Shown piece by piece: positions 45,337 through 54,515 of a stretch of 64,000 nt of DNA; the first letter of the stretch is position 1, and each line of letters starts with the position of its first letter. The stretch spans positions 2,757,501 through 2,821,500 of the forward strand of contig NZ_CP023317.1 of NCBI RefSeq assembly GCF_009497655.1, read 5' to 3'. Under the pieces are notes generated by a model. That model saw only the letters and a list, made by a program, of their open reading frames with translations, had not been told where the DNA came from and did not search any database. The translations under genes and the position numbers were made by a program. Source of the stretch: Priestia megaterium. GTDB taxonomy: Bacteria > Bacillota > Bacilli > Bacillales > Bacillaceae_H.

Positions 45337-45377
45337 ATTATACCAAATGATTCACTGCTTGTCAGTGAATCATTTGG
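45337..45377 (-). promoter_or_regulatory. promoter with overlapping 15-bp inverted repeat (HAD gene)
   Basis: On the minus strand, CTGACA and TATAAT are 17 bp apart and lie 33 bp upstream of the start. A perfect inverted repeat CCAAATGATTCACTG / CAGTGAATCATTTGG with a 5-base centre covers the spacer and the -35 box, as an operator would. Confidence 0.55.
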
Positions 45378-45396
45378 TCGTCGTTGCATTTAAAGT

Positions 45397-45427
45397 AAAA
45401 AAACTCGTATAAAACGAGTTTTTTTAC
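45397..45427 (-). terminator. intrinsic terminator of the His/Cys-tail gene
   Basis: The stem AAAAAACTCGT / ACGAGTTTTTT with a short loop lies just past the stop at 45432. Confidence 0.8.
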
Positions 45428-45431
45428 TTTA

Positions 45432-46445
45432 TTAGCTGCTGCTGCACCCGCTCCCGCAGCTAGAGCTTGAACAGCTTGAGCTGCTGCAGTTTGAACTCGA
45501 ACAGCTGCTGCCGCTGTCATGATGGTGGTGACCTCCGTCGTGGTGATGATGACGGTTGTCTTCCCATGGACTTGAACAGCTATAGCCGCTGTACGAGGCT
45601 GTATCTCCCGCATAGATTGTCTTTTTGTATAGCAGCAGTTCATTCATATGGCTTGAAAAGTTGGTGGCTTTGTAGAGAGAATAAAAAACAAAGCCTTGAA
45701 GAAGAAGTTCGTTTGATACATTTCCTTTTTTAGCCGCTTTTTTAAAATAAGTTGATCCGCCCGTTTTTTTTCTTTTTCGTGCAGCAGTGACTTCTTCTTT
45801 TAATGTTTGAATCAAATGCCTCTGTTGTGTTTCCCATTTGCCGTTTCTTAAGAAATAGCGATCTAGTAATTCATCTTCTGATAACCTTTGAAAATCTTGA
45901 AGCGTACTTTTATCAAGCGGATGCTGAAAAAATTTCCCCCAAAGCAGTCGGCTGTTACCCGTTATGTCAAACAAATGAGCATACATCCAATCGAAGAACG
46001 CTCGCTTATCCGGCTGTGGGGATGGAGCTGTTTCTACATTTGGCTGGTGATGCAAAAAGCGGTTGAAAAAGTGTTCTGTAAAACGCTCATAATCTACTGT
46101 AAACATAATCATTTCATGCCATACTTCATCCACTTTTGCACTAAACATCGGTACGTCTTTGATGACTGCATTTAATAAAAAGTAGCGCTTCATCTCAAAA
46201 AACGTCCATTCCACTTCATCGTCTTTTGTATTTTTTCCTTTCATGCGCTGTTTCACTTGCTGAACATAGGCTGCCGGTAAAGAATCTTCTAGTGAATGAA
46301 CAATATCTTCAAACCCTTGATTTTTATGTATTCCGAGATCATCTGGAAGCTCCTCTTTATACAAGCGAAATCTTCTCGATTTTACAATCCCTTTAATAAT
46401 CAAAGCTAAAAGAATTACCGCTCCTACTATAATGGCTGCTATCAT
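45432..46445 (-). CDS. membrane-anchored protein with glycine-rich-domain-like core and His/Cys/Ser tail
   Basis: The 337-residue protein starts with a membrane helix (IAAIIVGAVILLALIIKGI). The middle (FEMKRYFLLNAVIKDVPMFS, KVDEVWHEMIMFTVDYERF) matches the GRDP-like domain with its DxxWH motif, also seen in plant glycine-rich domain proteins. The last 45 residues are extraordinary: two HHHH clusters separated by D and G, followed by a Cys- and Ser-only stretch. This tail could bind metal ions such as zinc or nickel. Such tails are also seen in putative TIGR04222-type exosortase-like proteins. Function unknown. Confidence 0.75.
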   Translation of the reverse strand: MIAAIIVGAVILLALIIKGIVKSRRFRLYKEELPDDLGIHKNQGFEDIVHSLEDSLPAAYVQQVKQRMKGKNTKDDEVEWTFFEMKRYFLLNAVIKDVPMFSAKVDEVWHEMIMFTVDYERFTEHFFNRFLHHQPNVETAPSPQPDKRAFFDWMYAHLFDITGNSRLLWGKFFQHPLDKSTLQDFQRLSEDELLDRYFLRNGKWETQQRHLIQTLKEEVTAARKRKKTGGSTYFKKAAKKGNVSNELLLQGFVFYSLYKATNFSSHMNELLLYKKTIYAGDTASYSGYSCSSPWEDNRHHHHDGGHHHHDSGSSCSSSNCSSSSCSSSSCGSGCSSS

Positions 46446-46502
46446 CTTCTTCCCCCTGTATCGTATCTATATATTCAATATTTTACCACATTCGTAAAAC
46501 AC

Positions 46503-46532
46503 AAAAAAAGAGCTCAATTAACTTGAGCTCTC
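46503..46532 (-). terminator. intrinsic terminator
   Basis: The stem GAGCTCAA / TTGAGCTC overlaps the 3' end of the gene at 46518; a T run follows on the minus strand. Confidence 0.75.
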
Positions 46533-46979
46533 GTCATCATCTGGTATCTCGTCTACCTTTTCTACTTTGACTAGACCTTTCGTGCTATATTCAAGATCAA
46601 AGTATGCTTTGACGATATCCCCTTTTTTCAAATTGCTTGGAATCGGTTCATTTAAATTTTTATCGGAAAATTTAATGCCCGTTCCTTCTTTTGTTGTTCC
46701 GCTGTATGTACCATTTTCGATTTTTTCAATAGTAATATAATACACTCGATATTTGTGCGCTTCCTCGTCGCCTTTCGCTTTTTCTTTAACGGTTTCTTGT
46801 TCAGGAAGCTTACTCAGTGTTTCTTGGGCCTGTCCAGAAGTCGGCTCTGCTGATCGATTTATGAATTGCATCACAACTAACACTAAACATATAACTACTA
46901 AAACTAATAATAATATCTTTTTTGCTGATAAAGACAATGAACTGTGCCTCCTTACACCTTTATGTATATCATGCTGCAC
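46518..46979 (-). CDS. small membrane-anchored OB-fold-like protein
   Basis: The 153-residue protein has one N-terminal membrane helix (LLVLVVICLVLVVMQFI), a linker, then a domain of about 75 residues with five beta-strands (YRVYYITIEKIENGTYSGT, KKGDIVKAYFDLEYS) that looks like a small OB fold, ending in acidic residues. It is probably exposed on the cell surface. The family is not recognised. Confidence 0.6.
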   Translation of the reverse strand: MQHDIHKGVRRHSSLSLSAKKILLLVLVVICLVLVVMQFINRSAEPTSGQAQETLSKLPEQETVKEKAKGDEEAHKYRVYYITIEKIENGTYSGTTKEGTGIKFSDKNLNEPIPSNLKKGDIVKAYFDLEYSTKGLVKVEKVDEIPDDDESSS

Positions 46980-47344
46980 ACAAGAGATTATACACGATAA
47001 AGGATTAGAAATTGGAATAAATTCTATAAAAATAGTAAAAATATGAGAAAGTACCTAGAATTTTTTACGCTTTTCTGCACTTTTTTGAGATAGAAAAGAA
47101 ATTTGGTACCTTATCCTTAAATTGTAACTGATTCACTTCATTTTCGGAAAGAGTTTTGCCCATTTTGTCGTAAAAAAGTCATAATAAGAAGGAATATCAC
47201 ACCATATTGTCGAACGTATGTATATACTTATAATGAACTGCCGAACTGCTTTTCTCTATCCTCATTGTTGAGGCAATATGGCAACTGAAACAGCTTGCTG
47301 TTAAATTCAGATTACACATTTATACTCAGGAGGTGGAATGCAAA
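46980..47344. other. 365-bp divergent promoter region
   Basis: This region separates the minus-strand OB-like gene and the plus-strand gene at 47345. It contains CGAACGTATGTATA (47211-47224), which fits 12 of 14 bases of the Bacillus LexA box CGAACRNRYGTTYG. AGGAGGTGG at 47328-47336 serves the downstream start. Confidence 0.4.
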
Positions 47345-47836
47345 ATGATGTTTGCACTTATTGTTGTGGTTGGTATCGTAGCACTTGGCGTAGCTAGCTT
47401 CTACGTCATTAAGCGACCTCAAGGCGCTGTTGATCCTGAGGATCGCAAACCGCTTGTTTCTGTAAACGGGCATGTTAAATTTGCAGAAGGAATTAATCAA
47501 ATTTCCATATCTAAAATTGACATGTACGATCAGCGTCTTGTTATCAATCAAGTAGCTATTATTCCATTTAACCGTATTCAACGAGCAGAATTTTCAAAGG
47601 TTGTCAAAAATGAAAAAGGCCTTCACGGAGCTCCTGTTCAACGCTATTTCGGTGAGTTAACCATTCATTTCACAGACAAGAACGGGCAAGAAACATACAT
47701 TCGCTGTGAAACACCGAAAAAAAATCAATTTCACCTCATCTACCAGTACGATTTAATGAAAAGACAATTAAATAAGCGTCTTGGTCTTGAAGATCAGCAG
47801 CCTTACCTTACTCTCCAAGAACCATACGAACTATAA
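47345..47836 (+). CDS. membrane-anchored protein, unknown function
   Basis: The ATG at 47345 is eight bases from AGGAGGTGG; the GTG at 47333 overlaps that site. The 163-residue product has one N-terminal membrane helix (ALIVVVGIVALGVASFYVI) and a soluble domain with a PH-like strand pattern (VAIIPFNRIQRAEFSK, FGELTIHFTDKNGQETYIRC). Function not recognised. It may be cotranscribed with the 44-residue gene downstream. Confidence 0.6.
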   Translation: MMFALIVVVGIVALGVASFYVIKRPQGAVDPEDRKPLVSVNGHVKFAEGINQISISKIDMYDQRLVINQVAIIPFNRIQRAEFSKVVKNEKGLHGAPVQRYFGELTIHFTDKNGQETYIRCETPKKNQFHLIYQYDLMKRQLNKRLGLEDQQPYLTLQEPYEL

Positions 47837-47917
47837 GAGAAAACCTCCCTTTTTTCACATATTATTTCACTTCCCTGTACATACTAGAAGCGAAACTGAA
47901 AATGGGAGGTCATTCCA

Positions 47918-48052
47918 ATGGATTTCGTCCGTTTTTTGCAATATTTTTGTTCGATTACCGGCGCTCTATGCTTGGGGTTTACCTACTATCACATGTTCAA
48001 GCGTGACGCTCCGGTAAAAAAAGAAGAATCACAGCAAGGTGGAACTGAGTGA
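47918..48052 (+). CDS. 44-residue single-helix small protein
   Basis: ATG at 47918 follows GGGAGGT by seven bases. The peptide has a hydrophobic helix (FCSITGALCLGFTYYHMF) and a polar Lys/Glu/Gln tail. Its 3' end forms one arm of the following terminator. Family unknown, but all expression signals are good. Confidence 0.6.
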   Translation: MDFVRFLQYFCSITGALCLGFTYYHMFKRDAPVKKEESQQGGTE

Positions 48053-48079
48053 AGTTCGCCTGCCGTGATTCTTCTTTTT
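48018..48079. terminator. long hairpin terminator
   Basis: The outer stem AAAAAGAAGAATCAC / GTGATTCTTCTTTTT encloses about 32 bases with partial pairing. It covers the end of the 44-residue gene and lies just past the stop of the minus-strand membrane gene remnant. Confidence 0.75.
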
Positions 48080-48081
48080 AT

Positions 48082-48918
48082 TTATATATTATTTATTTTT
48101 AGCCCAACAATAATTTTTGGTAAGTACATTTTTAATAATATTCCGTAGCATACAAATAGAATTGTAGGAATAATAATGAATTTTGAAAAAAGTAAAAATG
48201 CAGTAATAGACAAAGTTATAAAAATAATAAGAAAAATAACTAAGTGTTTCATGCTAGACACCTTTTGGTTATTAATAATATCAGCGATACCAACTAATAT
48301 CATTAAGAAACATATGTAATCTATTACACCTTGTATCAAATAATATTGTTTGACAACAGATTCAACAGTTGACATAGCAGACGTGAGATATAATAGCATA
48401 AATGAAACCACTACAGTTAATAAAGTCAACAGGAAAGGTATAAGCACAGGTGAAAGCATTGTTCTAAATAAGTGACCAAATGACCGAGATATACTTCTTT
48501 CACTTAAATAAGAGAAAGCATTAGGTTGGTTATATTTAAGGTTATTTCTCTCTGCACTCAATCTTTCGACGAATTCCTCGACTTTTTTCTTTTCTATTCC
48601 AGTACTGAAGCTTCCAACCTCCTTACTTAGATCATAAGATAAATACGGATAAGCAGCCTTTAAATTCTCTTCTAATTGAGTAAACTCTACTTCATTTATT
48701 AAGAATCTATTTAGTGCATACTCCAATTCTAATAAAATTGTTAATACCTCACTGTACTTTTCTCTTTTATAGTTTTCACTATTTAGTAATTGAGTTCTGA
48801 ACTCTTTTTACAACCATGTTCCAATTAATGCTATTAATAAATAAGTAATCAATTGCACATAATTTTTGCCAAATAATTGGTCTACGCTATTTAAAACAAT
48901 TTTTACTAATTCATTCAT
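48082..48918 (-). pseudogene. membrane protein gene interrupted by an in-frame TAA
   Basis: From ATG 48918 (GAGGAGAG upstream, somewhat far) the frame encodes a membrane helix (YVQLITYLLIALIGTWL), meets TAA at 48808-48810, and continues without any shift as KEFRTQLLNSENYKREKYSE into the 214-codon open part that ends at 48082. The downstream part has four hydrophobic helices. Its only start codon near the open frame is TTG at 48726 with no ribosome site. The full protein would be about 278 residues and is probably inactive. It may belong to the accessory island. Confidence 0.65.
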
Positions 48919-48950
48919 TTAACGTATTACTCTCCTCTTTACATTAAAAA

Positions 48951-48994
48951 AAACTTATAGCCACTTCTATAAATCGAGAAGTGGCTATAAGTTT
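48951..48994 (-). terminator. 18-bp perfect hairpin terminator (of the aminopeptidase remnant)
   Basis: The stem AAACTTATAGCCACTTCT / AGAAGTGGCTATAAGTTT is followed on the minus strand by a run of seven T, 44 bp past the stop of the M29 fragment. Confidence 0.9.
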
Positions 48995-49037
48995 ATTACC
49001 TTGATTATTGTAGAGACTTCATAGATTAAACTGTTTA

Positions 49038-49160
49038 TTAAAACGCCCAGTTCCCTTTTCTAAACACAGGCTCGCTTGTACCGTCAGCTTTAATGCCGTC
49101 GATGTCCATTTCAGCTGAGCCAATCATGAAGTCAACGTGGGTGATGCTGTCGTTGTAGAG
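49038..49160 (-). pseudogene. 3' fragment of an M29 aminopeptidase gene (AmpS/PepS type)
   Basis: On the minus strand the frame reads YNDSITHVDFMIGSAEMDID, GIKADGTSEPV, FRKGNWAF and a stop. This is the highly conserved C-terminus of thermophilic (M29) aminopeptidases (HVDFMIGSxEMDIDG...EPVFRNGNWA). The rest of the roughly 400-residue gene is missing: just upstream the frame is no longer family-like and ends in a stop at about 49220. The normal terminator is kept. It is the scar of a deletion or of the insertion of the island to its right. Confidence 0.85.
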
Positions 49161-49306
49161 TGGAAAATTAGGGTTCTGTGACCAATCCGTGACCACTGTG
49201 TGACCAAAAAATTTAGGCTCTTAAGCTTGTTGTTAAAGGTTTCCTTACTTATATTTATCAGCATAGCTTCCCCAACCTAAAGTTCCAATTATAGTATTTC
49301 TAATTT

Positions 49307-52048
49307 TTAAATTATAGTTGCAGAATTTTTTTCCTTAATAACTTCTGTAGCCCACTTATGCCACTTCAATAAAGCTAGTCCAGTACGAGTTTTAGAAGCG
49401 TCTTTCCACTCTTTATTTAAGAGTTTTGCTACCATTGTTCCTACTGCATTTGAGTTAGGTGCAGTCCCCTGTTCCTTAATATAGTGTACAATTAGTTGTA
49501 TCGTTTGAGTTTCAATTATCTTTTCCGCTATAGTTAATTTATAGTCATCGTCTAAGTTAACTAATTTTATTGTGTCAATTTGTTTTATTGCTAGTCCAAG
49601 TGACTTTAGAACAGTAACTGCATTTCTTAAGCCCAACTTTTTTAATTCTTCTTCATTATCTATACCATGTTCAATTTTTGTAATTAACTCTAGAACCCTT
49701 TCCGCAGGAGCAGATCCTAAAAATGGGTGTATTCGAGCGTTGACAGCTATCCTACCATTAGGTATTAATATTTGTTTAGGCACAGGAGTCTTCTCTGACA
49801 AGTAAGTGATTTGTCCATGGCTAACTCTTATAATATTCAATCCTAAAAACCAGTTTATAACTCTATTTATATATACGCCAAATGTCTTTTGTGAAAATTG
49901 AGATTCTTTATACAAATTAATAAATGTCTTTTCAAACTCTTGAAAAGTTACTCCAAAACCGTCACCATATTGTGTTACTAAAGTTTTTAATAAAATGTGG
50001 CTATTAAAAAAGGAATAGACTTTATTTATTGCCTCATTTTCTGTCTCTTGAAGAAGTATTATTCTCTCTCCCTGCCTGGTGACATTTCCGAACATAACCA
50101 TATCCCGAATAAGGTTGTCTGAGGCTTTTATACTAATCTTCAAATTCTTTGCTATGTCCGATAAATTCATTTCTTTTTGGTTTAGCAGCAATTGTAAAAG
50201 GTTACTATATTTATTTAGATTCCCCTGAGGGATGTATGTTATGGTTATTCGAGGTACAGAACCTGTTAAAACATAATCTTTAAAAATATCCCAATACAAT
50301 ATTAGTTTATGTGCTTTACGAATTATCAACCTTCTATTAAGTAAAGCATGAACAGTTTCGCTTCCAAAATCCTGGTCAACTTTAAAGAAATCTGCAGGAG
50401 ATTCATTAGCAATTTTCTTTAAACATGCCTGCTCAGATGAAGATAATTCACTTAAATCCCTTTCAAATAAAGATTCGATATCTAGTCCTTTCCCCATTAT
50501 TTCATTTTGTTCGATACCATTCTTGATTAAAGAATGAACATGAATACAAAGTTTCTTTAATAACCATGGATAACCTTGACAGTGGTCTATAAGATATTTC
50601 TTCAAGCTAGGATTTAAAGATTGTCCCAATTCCTTTGAAAATATACTTAGAGCTTTGTTTATTTCTTTGGGTGTGAATGTAGAGAGTTGAAATTCCCTCC
50701 TTCTATCAGATAGACTCTGCCACATATAATAAGCTGGATGGTCTGTAGGTGTAGTTCCATCCGTTTTCCAAGCAAATCCAAGGATAATGTTCTCTCTAGC
50801 TGAATCTATAGCAATTGCTAACTTTCTAATACTTTCGAATAAATCAGCTAATTCATTTTTAGAAAATATCTCTTCAAATTGGTCAAAACATAAAATTAAT
50901 ACTTTATTTTCGTCTCTCAGCGACTGTAATATTTCAGCCAAACCTTTACTAGACAAGGGATTAGTGACACTGTTTATAATGATTTCTTCTGAAGGTTTAG
51001 TGATGAATCCTTTTTCCACTGCAGAATTAATACATGATAATAGTGATAACTCTCCATACCTACGTGAAGTTGCTGCCCGCACATCTACTGCATGAACAAA
51101 GAACTTAGTTTTGTATCTCTTACTTTTTGATTTTGAAACTAATTTTAGTAATGCTGAACTCTTTCCCCATCCTGAAGGAGCTTTAATAGCCAAAAGTCTT
51201 GTATTAGTTTCATTTTCTACTACAGAATTAAAATATTTAAATATATCACGAAGTAAATCCTCTCTCCCTATGAAATCTCTAGGTCTAGAAGGTCTATAAT
51301 CCGCCCATTGGTCTCCACCTGTAACTATTGCAATATTGCTAAGTTCTTCTGTAAGCTCCTCTGTAAGTACTTTGTTTTCATCGTTCAGTTCAGTCATGAT
51401 AAATTCAAGGTCGTTTAATGAAGTCTGCAATTTTGAGACAGAATTAATCACATCTTTATCAATTATTAACTTAGAATTCTCAGCATCATATAAAATCACT
51501 CCATATGGTATACCCGCAGAAACATGTAACACTTTAATAGCCCAAAACCTTCCGTACTCAGAAATTATAAGAGTATTTTCCTCCGCATAAGTGTATTTTT
51601 TATCTTTTGGTAACGCTATAGGATTGCATATCTTACCTGAACTAATTAATAAGTCTACTAACTTATCAGATGTATAAATATTCAATTTTCTTCTTTCGTC
51701 TGGGATTTTTTGGGACCATTCCTCTCTAAAACCTTTTGCATCTTTCCCCAGCGGTCCAGTTGTGAACAGCCACCCTGAAGAAACACCTTTAAAAAAAACA
51801 TTTCCTAATAATTTAGTAAGTACATCCGCAGATAAATTATTTTGGTGAGCTTTACATTCTACAAAGATTGTTTCTCCACTAATGAGATGTTTTGCTAGCA
51901 AATCAACTTCCATAGCTGTAACTCTCACTTCTTCTACTACCTCATACTGCAGGATAGATAATAACTCTTTCCCTAACTCCTCTAGAAGTCTCCCCTTTTG
52001 AGTATTAGTGGTATTATCAGACACAACAATTTCTACAAAATTTCCCAT
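49307..52048 (-). CDS. Mrr-type nuclease fused to a STAND NTPase (putative defence protein)
   Basis: I use ATG 52048 (AAGGAGATATTGTTA upstream), 913 residues. Residues about 15-130 form an Mrr/PD-(D/E)XK nuclease: Asp49 (MEVDLLAKH), Glu64-x-Lys66 (FVECKAH). Residues 240-560 are a STAND ATPase: DFIGREDLLRDIF, Walker A APSGWGKSS (GKS 295-297), Walker B VLILCFDQFEEIF (Asp389). The C-terminal 350 residues contain helical and winged-helix-like segments (NLSDIAKNLKISIKASDNLI) rather than TPR repeats. The order nuclease-NTPase-sensor is that of Avs-like STAND defence proteins, but this is shorter and the sensor is different. It would be expected to oligomerise on sensing phage and cut DNA. AT-rich codon use suggests transfer. 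Confidence 0.75.
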   Translation of the reverse strand: MGNFVEIVVSDNTTNTQKGRLLEELGKELLSILQYEVVEEVRVTAMEVDLLAKHLISGETIFVECKAHQNNLSADVLTKLLGNVFFKGVSSGWLFTTGPLGKDAKGFREEWSQKIPDERRKLNIYTSDKLVDLLISSGKICNPIALPKDKKYTYAEENTLIISEYGRFWAIKVLHVSAGIPYGVILYDAENSKLIIDKDVINSVSKLQTSLNDLEFIMTELNDENKVLTEELTEELSNIAIVTGGDQWADYRPSRPRDFIGREDLLRDIFKYFNSVVENETNTRLLAIKAPSGWGKSSALLKLVSKSKSKRYKTKFFVHAVDVRAATSRRYGELSLLSCINSAVEKGFITKPSEEIIINSVTNPLSSKGLAEILQSLRDENKVLILCFDQFEEIFSKNELADLFESIRKLAIAIDSARENIILGFAWKTDGTTPTDHPAYYMWQSLSDRRREFQLSTFTPKEINKALSIFSKELGQSLNPSLKKYLIDHCQGYPWLLKKLCIHVHSLIKNGIEQNEIMGKGLDIESLFERDLSELSSSEQACLKKIANESPADFFKVDQDFGSETVHALLNRRLIIRKAHKLILYWDIFKDYVLTGSVPRITITYIPQGNLNKYSNLLQLLLNQKEMNLSDIAKNLKISIKASDNLIRDMVMFGNVTRQGERIILLQETENEAINKVYSFFNSHILLKTLVTQYGDGFGVTFQEFEKTFINLYKESQFSQKTFGVYINRVINWFLGLNIIRVSHGQITYLSEKTPVPKQILIPNGRIAVNARIHPFLGSAPAERVLELITKIEHGIDNEEELKKLGLRNAVTVLKSLGLAIKQIDTIKLVNLDDDYKLTIAEKIIETQTIQLIVHYIKEQGTAPNSNAVGTMVAKLLNKEWKDASKTRTGLALLKWHKWATEVIKEKNSATII

Positions 52049-52364
52049 TAACAATATCTCCTTGTTATACTTAATAGTTAATAACTAAAAAATACATAAA
52101 TCTACATTTATATCAAAATTATACCACTAAAGTCTCTTAATAGTTATATAGTATTGGTTTAATATTAAATAAATTAGCCTAGGTCATTATTGTATAAAAC
52201 AGTGAGAAAATTTATCTAGCTCATCATCAAGGTACGTAATATCGCCTTTTTATTATAGTTCCATGATATAACTTACAGTTGTTCTGTGTGCATAAAAGTA
52301 TTGTTAATTCTAAATCTATATTCGTTCTAACATAAAAAGAAAGTTTCATTATAGGACTCTCTTG

Positions 52365-52502
52365 TCACAACTTCTTTTTTAATTCTTTAGGAACTTTAAA
52401 TTTAAGTTCACCAATTTCAACTGTAACAGAATCCTTAACCTTTTCTATAGACAAATTTAATCCGATACTACAGCATACTGATAGTAGTAAGCAATAAAAC
52501 AA
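52365..52502 (-). pseudogene. short coding remnant, 45 codons
   Basis: A minus-strand frame starting at TTG inside the terminator of the neighbouring gene encodes a hydrophobic stretch (LLLSVCCSIGLNLSI) and a Lys/Val/Glu-rich tail (VEIGELKFKVPKELKKKL). There is no ribosome site. It looks like the end of a lost gene but could be chance. Confidence 0.25.
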
Positions 52503-52535
52503 GACCTACCTATTAATCAGGCAGGTCTTTGCTTT
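52501..52535 (-). terminator. intrinsic terminator of the HEPN gene
   Basis: The stem AAGACCTACCT / AGGCAGGTCTT with one mismatch is followed on the minus strand by TTGTTTTATT, just past the stop at 52541. Confidence 0.75.
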
Positions 52536-52540
52536 TTAAT

Positions 52541-54442
52541 TTATTCACCTCTGTTGCTTTTGATACACAAATCATCGTTGATTTTAATAATTATTATGAC
52601 AAATAGTTTAAGAATTAAGTAGTAATCTAACTCGTATTGTGCCTCATCGTTAACATTTGTTCCATGTAAGTATTTATTTCGGATATCATGACCGTTAGTA
52701 AACTTTGATTTATTGAGATAATAATCAAGATAATCTTGTTCATTTCTTGAAAATAGACTGTTTTCAAAATTAATAAGGTTGTGAGTATCTAACTCATCTA
52801 TCAATACTTGTATACTCTCAGGACAATGCCAATAACTAATTACTTCTCCATAATATAGTTGCTTAAGAACATATATTACTCTTTGGTCTACAAATTCTAA
52901 GTAGCCCATGCTGCTTTCATAAATTAAGTTATTATCAAATAACCATTGCATTCTTAACTGTTGATGTTTTTGAAAATCACTTCTGTTTAATTTTTCAGAA
53001 ATTATCAAGTTGAAAAAATTCTTATATCTCTCTTCTTTGTGTGGCAAATAAAATATGCCGCTCTGGTCAGAAAACAATAAGAATGATGCTGTTTTATACC
53101 AGTCACTAGAAGAGTATACGTATTTCTTTTCATTAAACGATTTAATATCTTTATTCTTAAAACTAGAAGATGACATTTGAATTAATTCCTGATCTATTAT
53201 TCCATCTTCAATTAGGGTATTATACTGTTTAAAAATTCTATCGATTTCAGGGAGAATAGTTCTACACTTTTCAAAATATGATGCTTTATTCGAAGGCATT
53301 TTAACCATGAAATTGCTGATTTGAAATTCTTCTTTTAGATACACATCAAAAAACCATTCAATCATTTCTTCCAATCTTACATTAAGAACATTTAAAACTT
53401 TGACATAGCTGTATATCTCAGCATTAGCCAGCATTTCTTTAAAACGAAAAGAGGATGACTGGTAATATAGGTATTCTGCTTGTGTACTAAGTACTGACTC
53501 TAAAGCACTACTTTCACTTTTTTTAGAGTCAAGTTCTAATCTCATTTGTTCATCAACAAATTCGAATAGATGAATAAAATTATTCCAAAGTGTGGGATAA
53601 TCAGTATTTTCTTCTAGCCATTTTCTACTTACCTTAATATCCGCTGTTCTACCATCCATAGTCACCAATATAGCTTCATTTTGGTCATTTGGATAAGAAA
53701 CCTGTACCCCTCTTTCAATACCTGTTCCATTATTAAATATTTTTTCCTCCTCTATTTTTGCTTTCCTCTTAGCATGCAACTTGATTTTATCAGGTATACT
53801 TAAACCTTTACTCGCTGGAAAAGTAATGATTTCCCTCAATACATTTATGTTGACTTGTGGTGAATCAATATACTCATTAATCAAGCTGAATATATCTGTC
53901 TTATTTAAAGATTGGGGTAAGAATAAAACATTTTCTTTTAAATACTTTGAGAGAATTGCCTCTGCATTCATAGAGTCAGATAGTAACACGTCTTTAACCG
54001 TTTCATCAAAATACTCAACCAATTTATTAAACTTGAGTATTGTATAGATATGTACATTTTCCTTTTCAAGAAACCTTTTAAAATCATTAATTTCAATTCT
54101 TTGATATATTTTGTAATCTTGAAGCACTTCAAAGAAATCATCTGTGGCATCAAAGTCAATTTCATCATATAAATTGATGAATCCATGTTTGTGACACCCT
54201 ATGAATTTACCAATTTTTTGTCTTATTCTTTTCTCATAATCTTTTATATCAACATTTGTCTCTTGTACAATATGGTCACTAACATTTTTAATATTTATGT
54301 ATTTCAAAATATTGTGAAATTCTAATAAATCAACAATACCCCATTCAGAATAAATATCTTCATCATTAATTTTTTTCACTATTTTTTTCACTTCTTCACC
54401 AAAAGCCATGTCATGATCAGAATAGAATTTAATTCCTAACAT
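52541..54442 (-). CDS. large protein with C-terminal HEPN (RX4H) domain, putative RNase effector
   Basis: I use ATG 54442 (AAAGGAGAGC upstream), 633 residues. No domain is recognisable in the first 520 residues, which are helical with few strands. The C-terminus holds HDIRNKYLHGTN, a perfect RX4H (Arg588, His593) followed by a hydrophobic helix (YLILKLFVIIIIKI), which is the hallmark of HEPN domains, often toxic RNases in defence systems; DUF4209-like proteins end this way. The next gene upstream on the same strand is a small tail-anchored protein, 73 bp away, so the two probably form an operon and a system. Confidence 0.6.
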   Translation of the reverse strand: MLGIKFYSDHDMAFGEEVKKIVKKINDEDIYSEWGIVDLLEFHNILKYINIKNVSDHIVQETNVDIKDYEKRIRQKIGKFIGCHKHGFINLYDEIDFDATDDFFEVLQDYKIYQRIEINDFKRFLEKENVHIYTILKFNKLVEYFDETVKDVLLSDSMNAEAILSKYLKENVLFLPQSLNKTDIFSLINEYIDSPQVNINVLREIITFPASKGLSIPDKIKLHAKRKAKIEEEKIFNNGTGIERGVQVSYPNDQNEAILVTMDGRTADIKVSRKWLEENTDYPTLWNNFIHLFEFVDEQMRLELDSKKSESSALESVLSTQAEYLYYQSSSFRFKEMLANAEIYSYVKVLNVLNVRLEEMIEWFFDVYLKEEFQISNFMVKMPSNKASYFEKCRTILPEIDRIFKQYNTLIEDGIIDQELIQMSSSSFKNKDIKSFNEKKYVYSSSDWYKTASFLLFSDQSGIFYLPHKEERYKNFFNLIISEKLNRSDFQKHQQLRMQWLFDNNLIYESSMGYLEFVDQRVIYVLKQLYYGEVISYWHCPESIQVLIDELDTHNLINFENSLFSRNEQDYLDYYLNKSKFTNGHDIRNKYLHGTNVNDEAQYELDYYLILKLFVIIIIKINDDLCIKSNRGE

Positions 54443-54515
54443 ACGCTCTCCTTTCGTAATCATTCTCTTTATATAATTCTTTAATCATATTCATATTGTT
54501 TCTTATAATCCTTGT

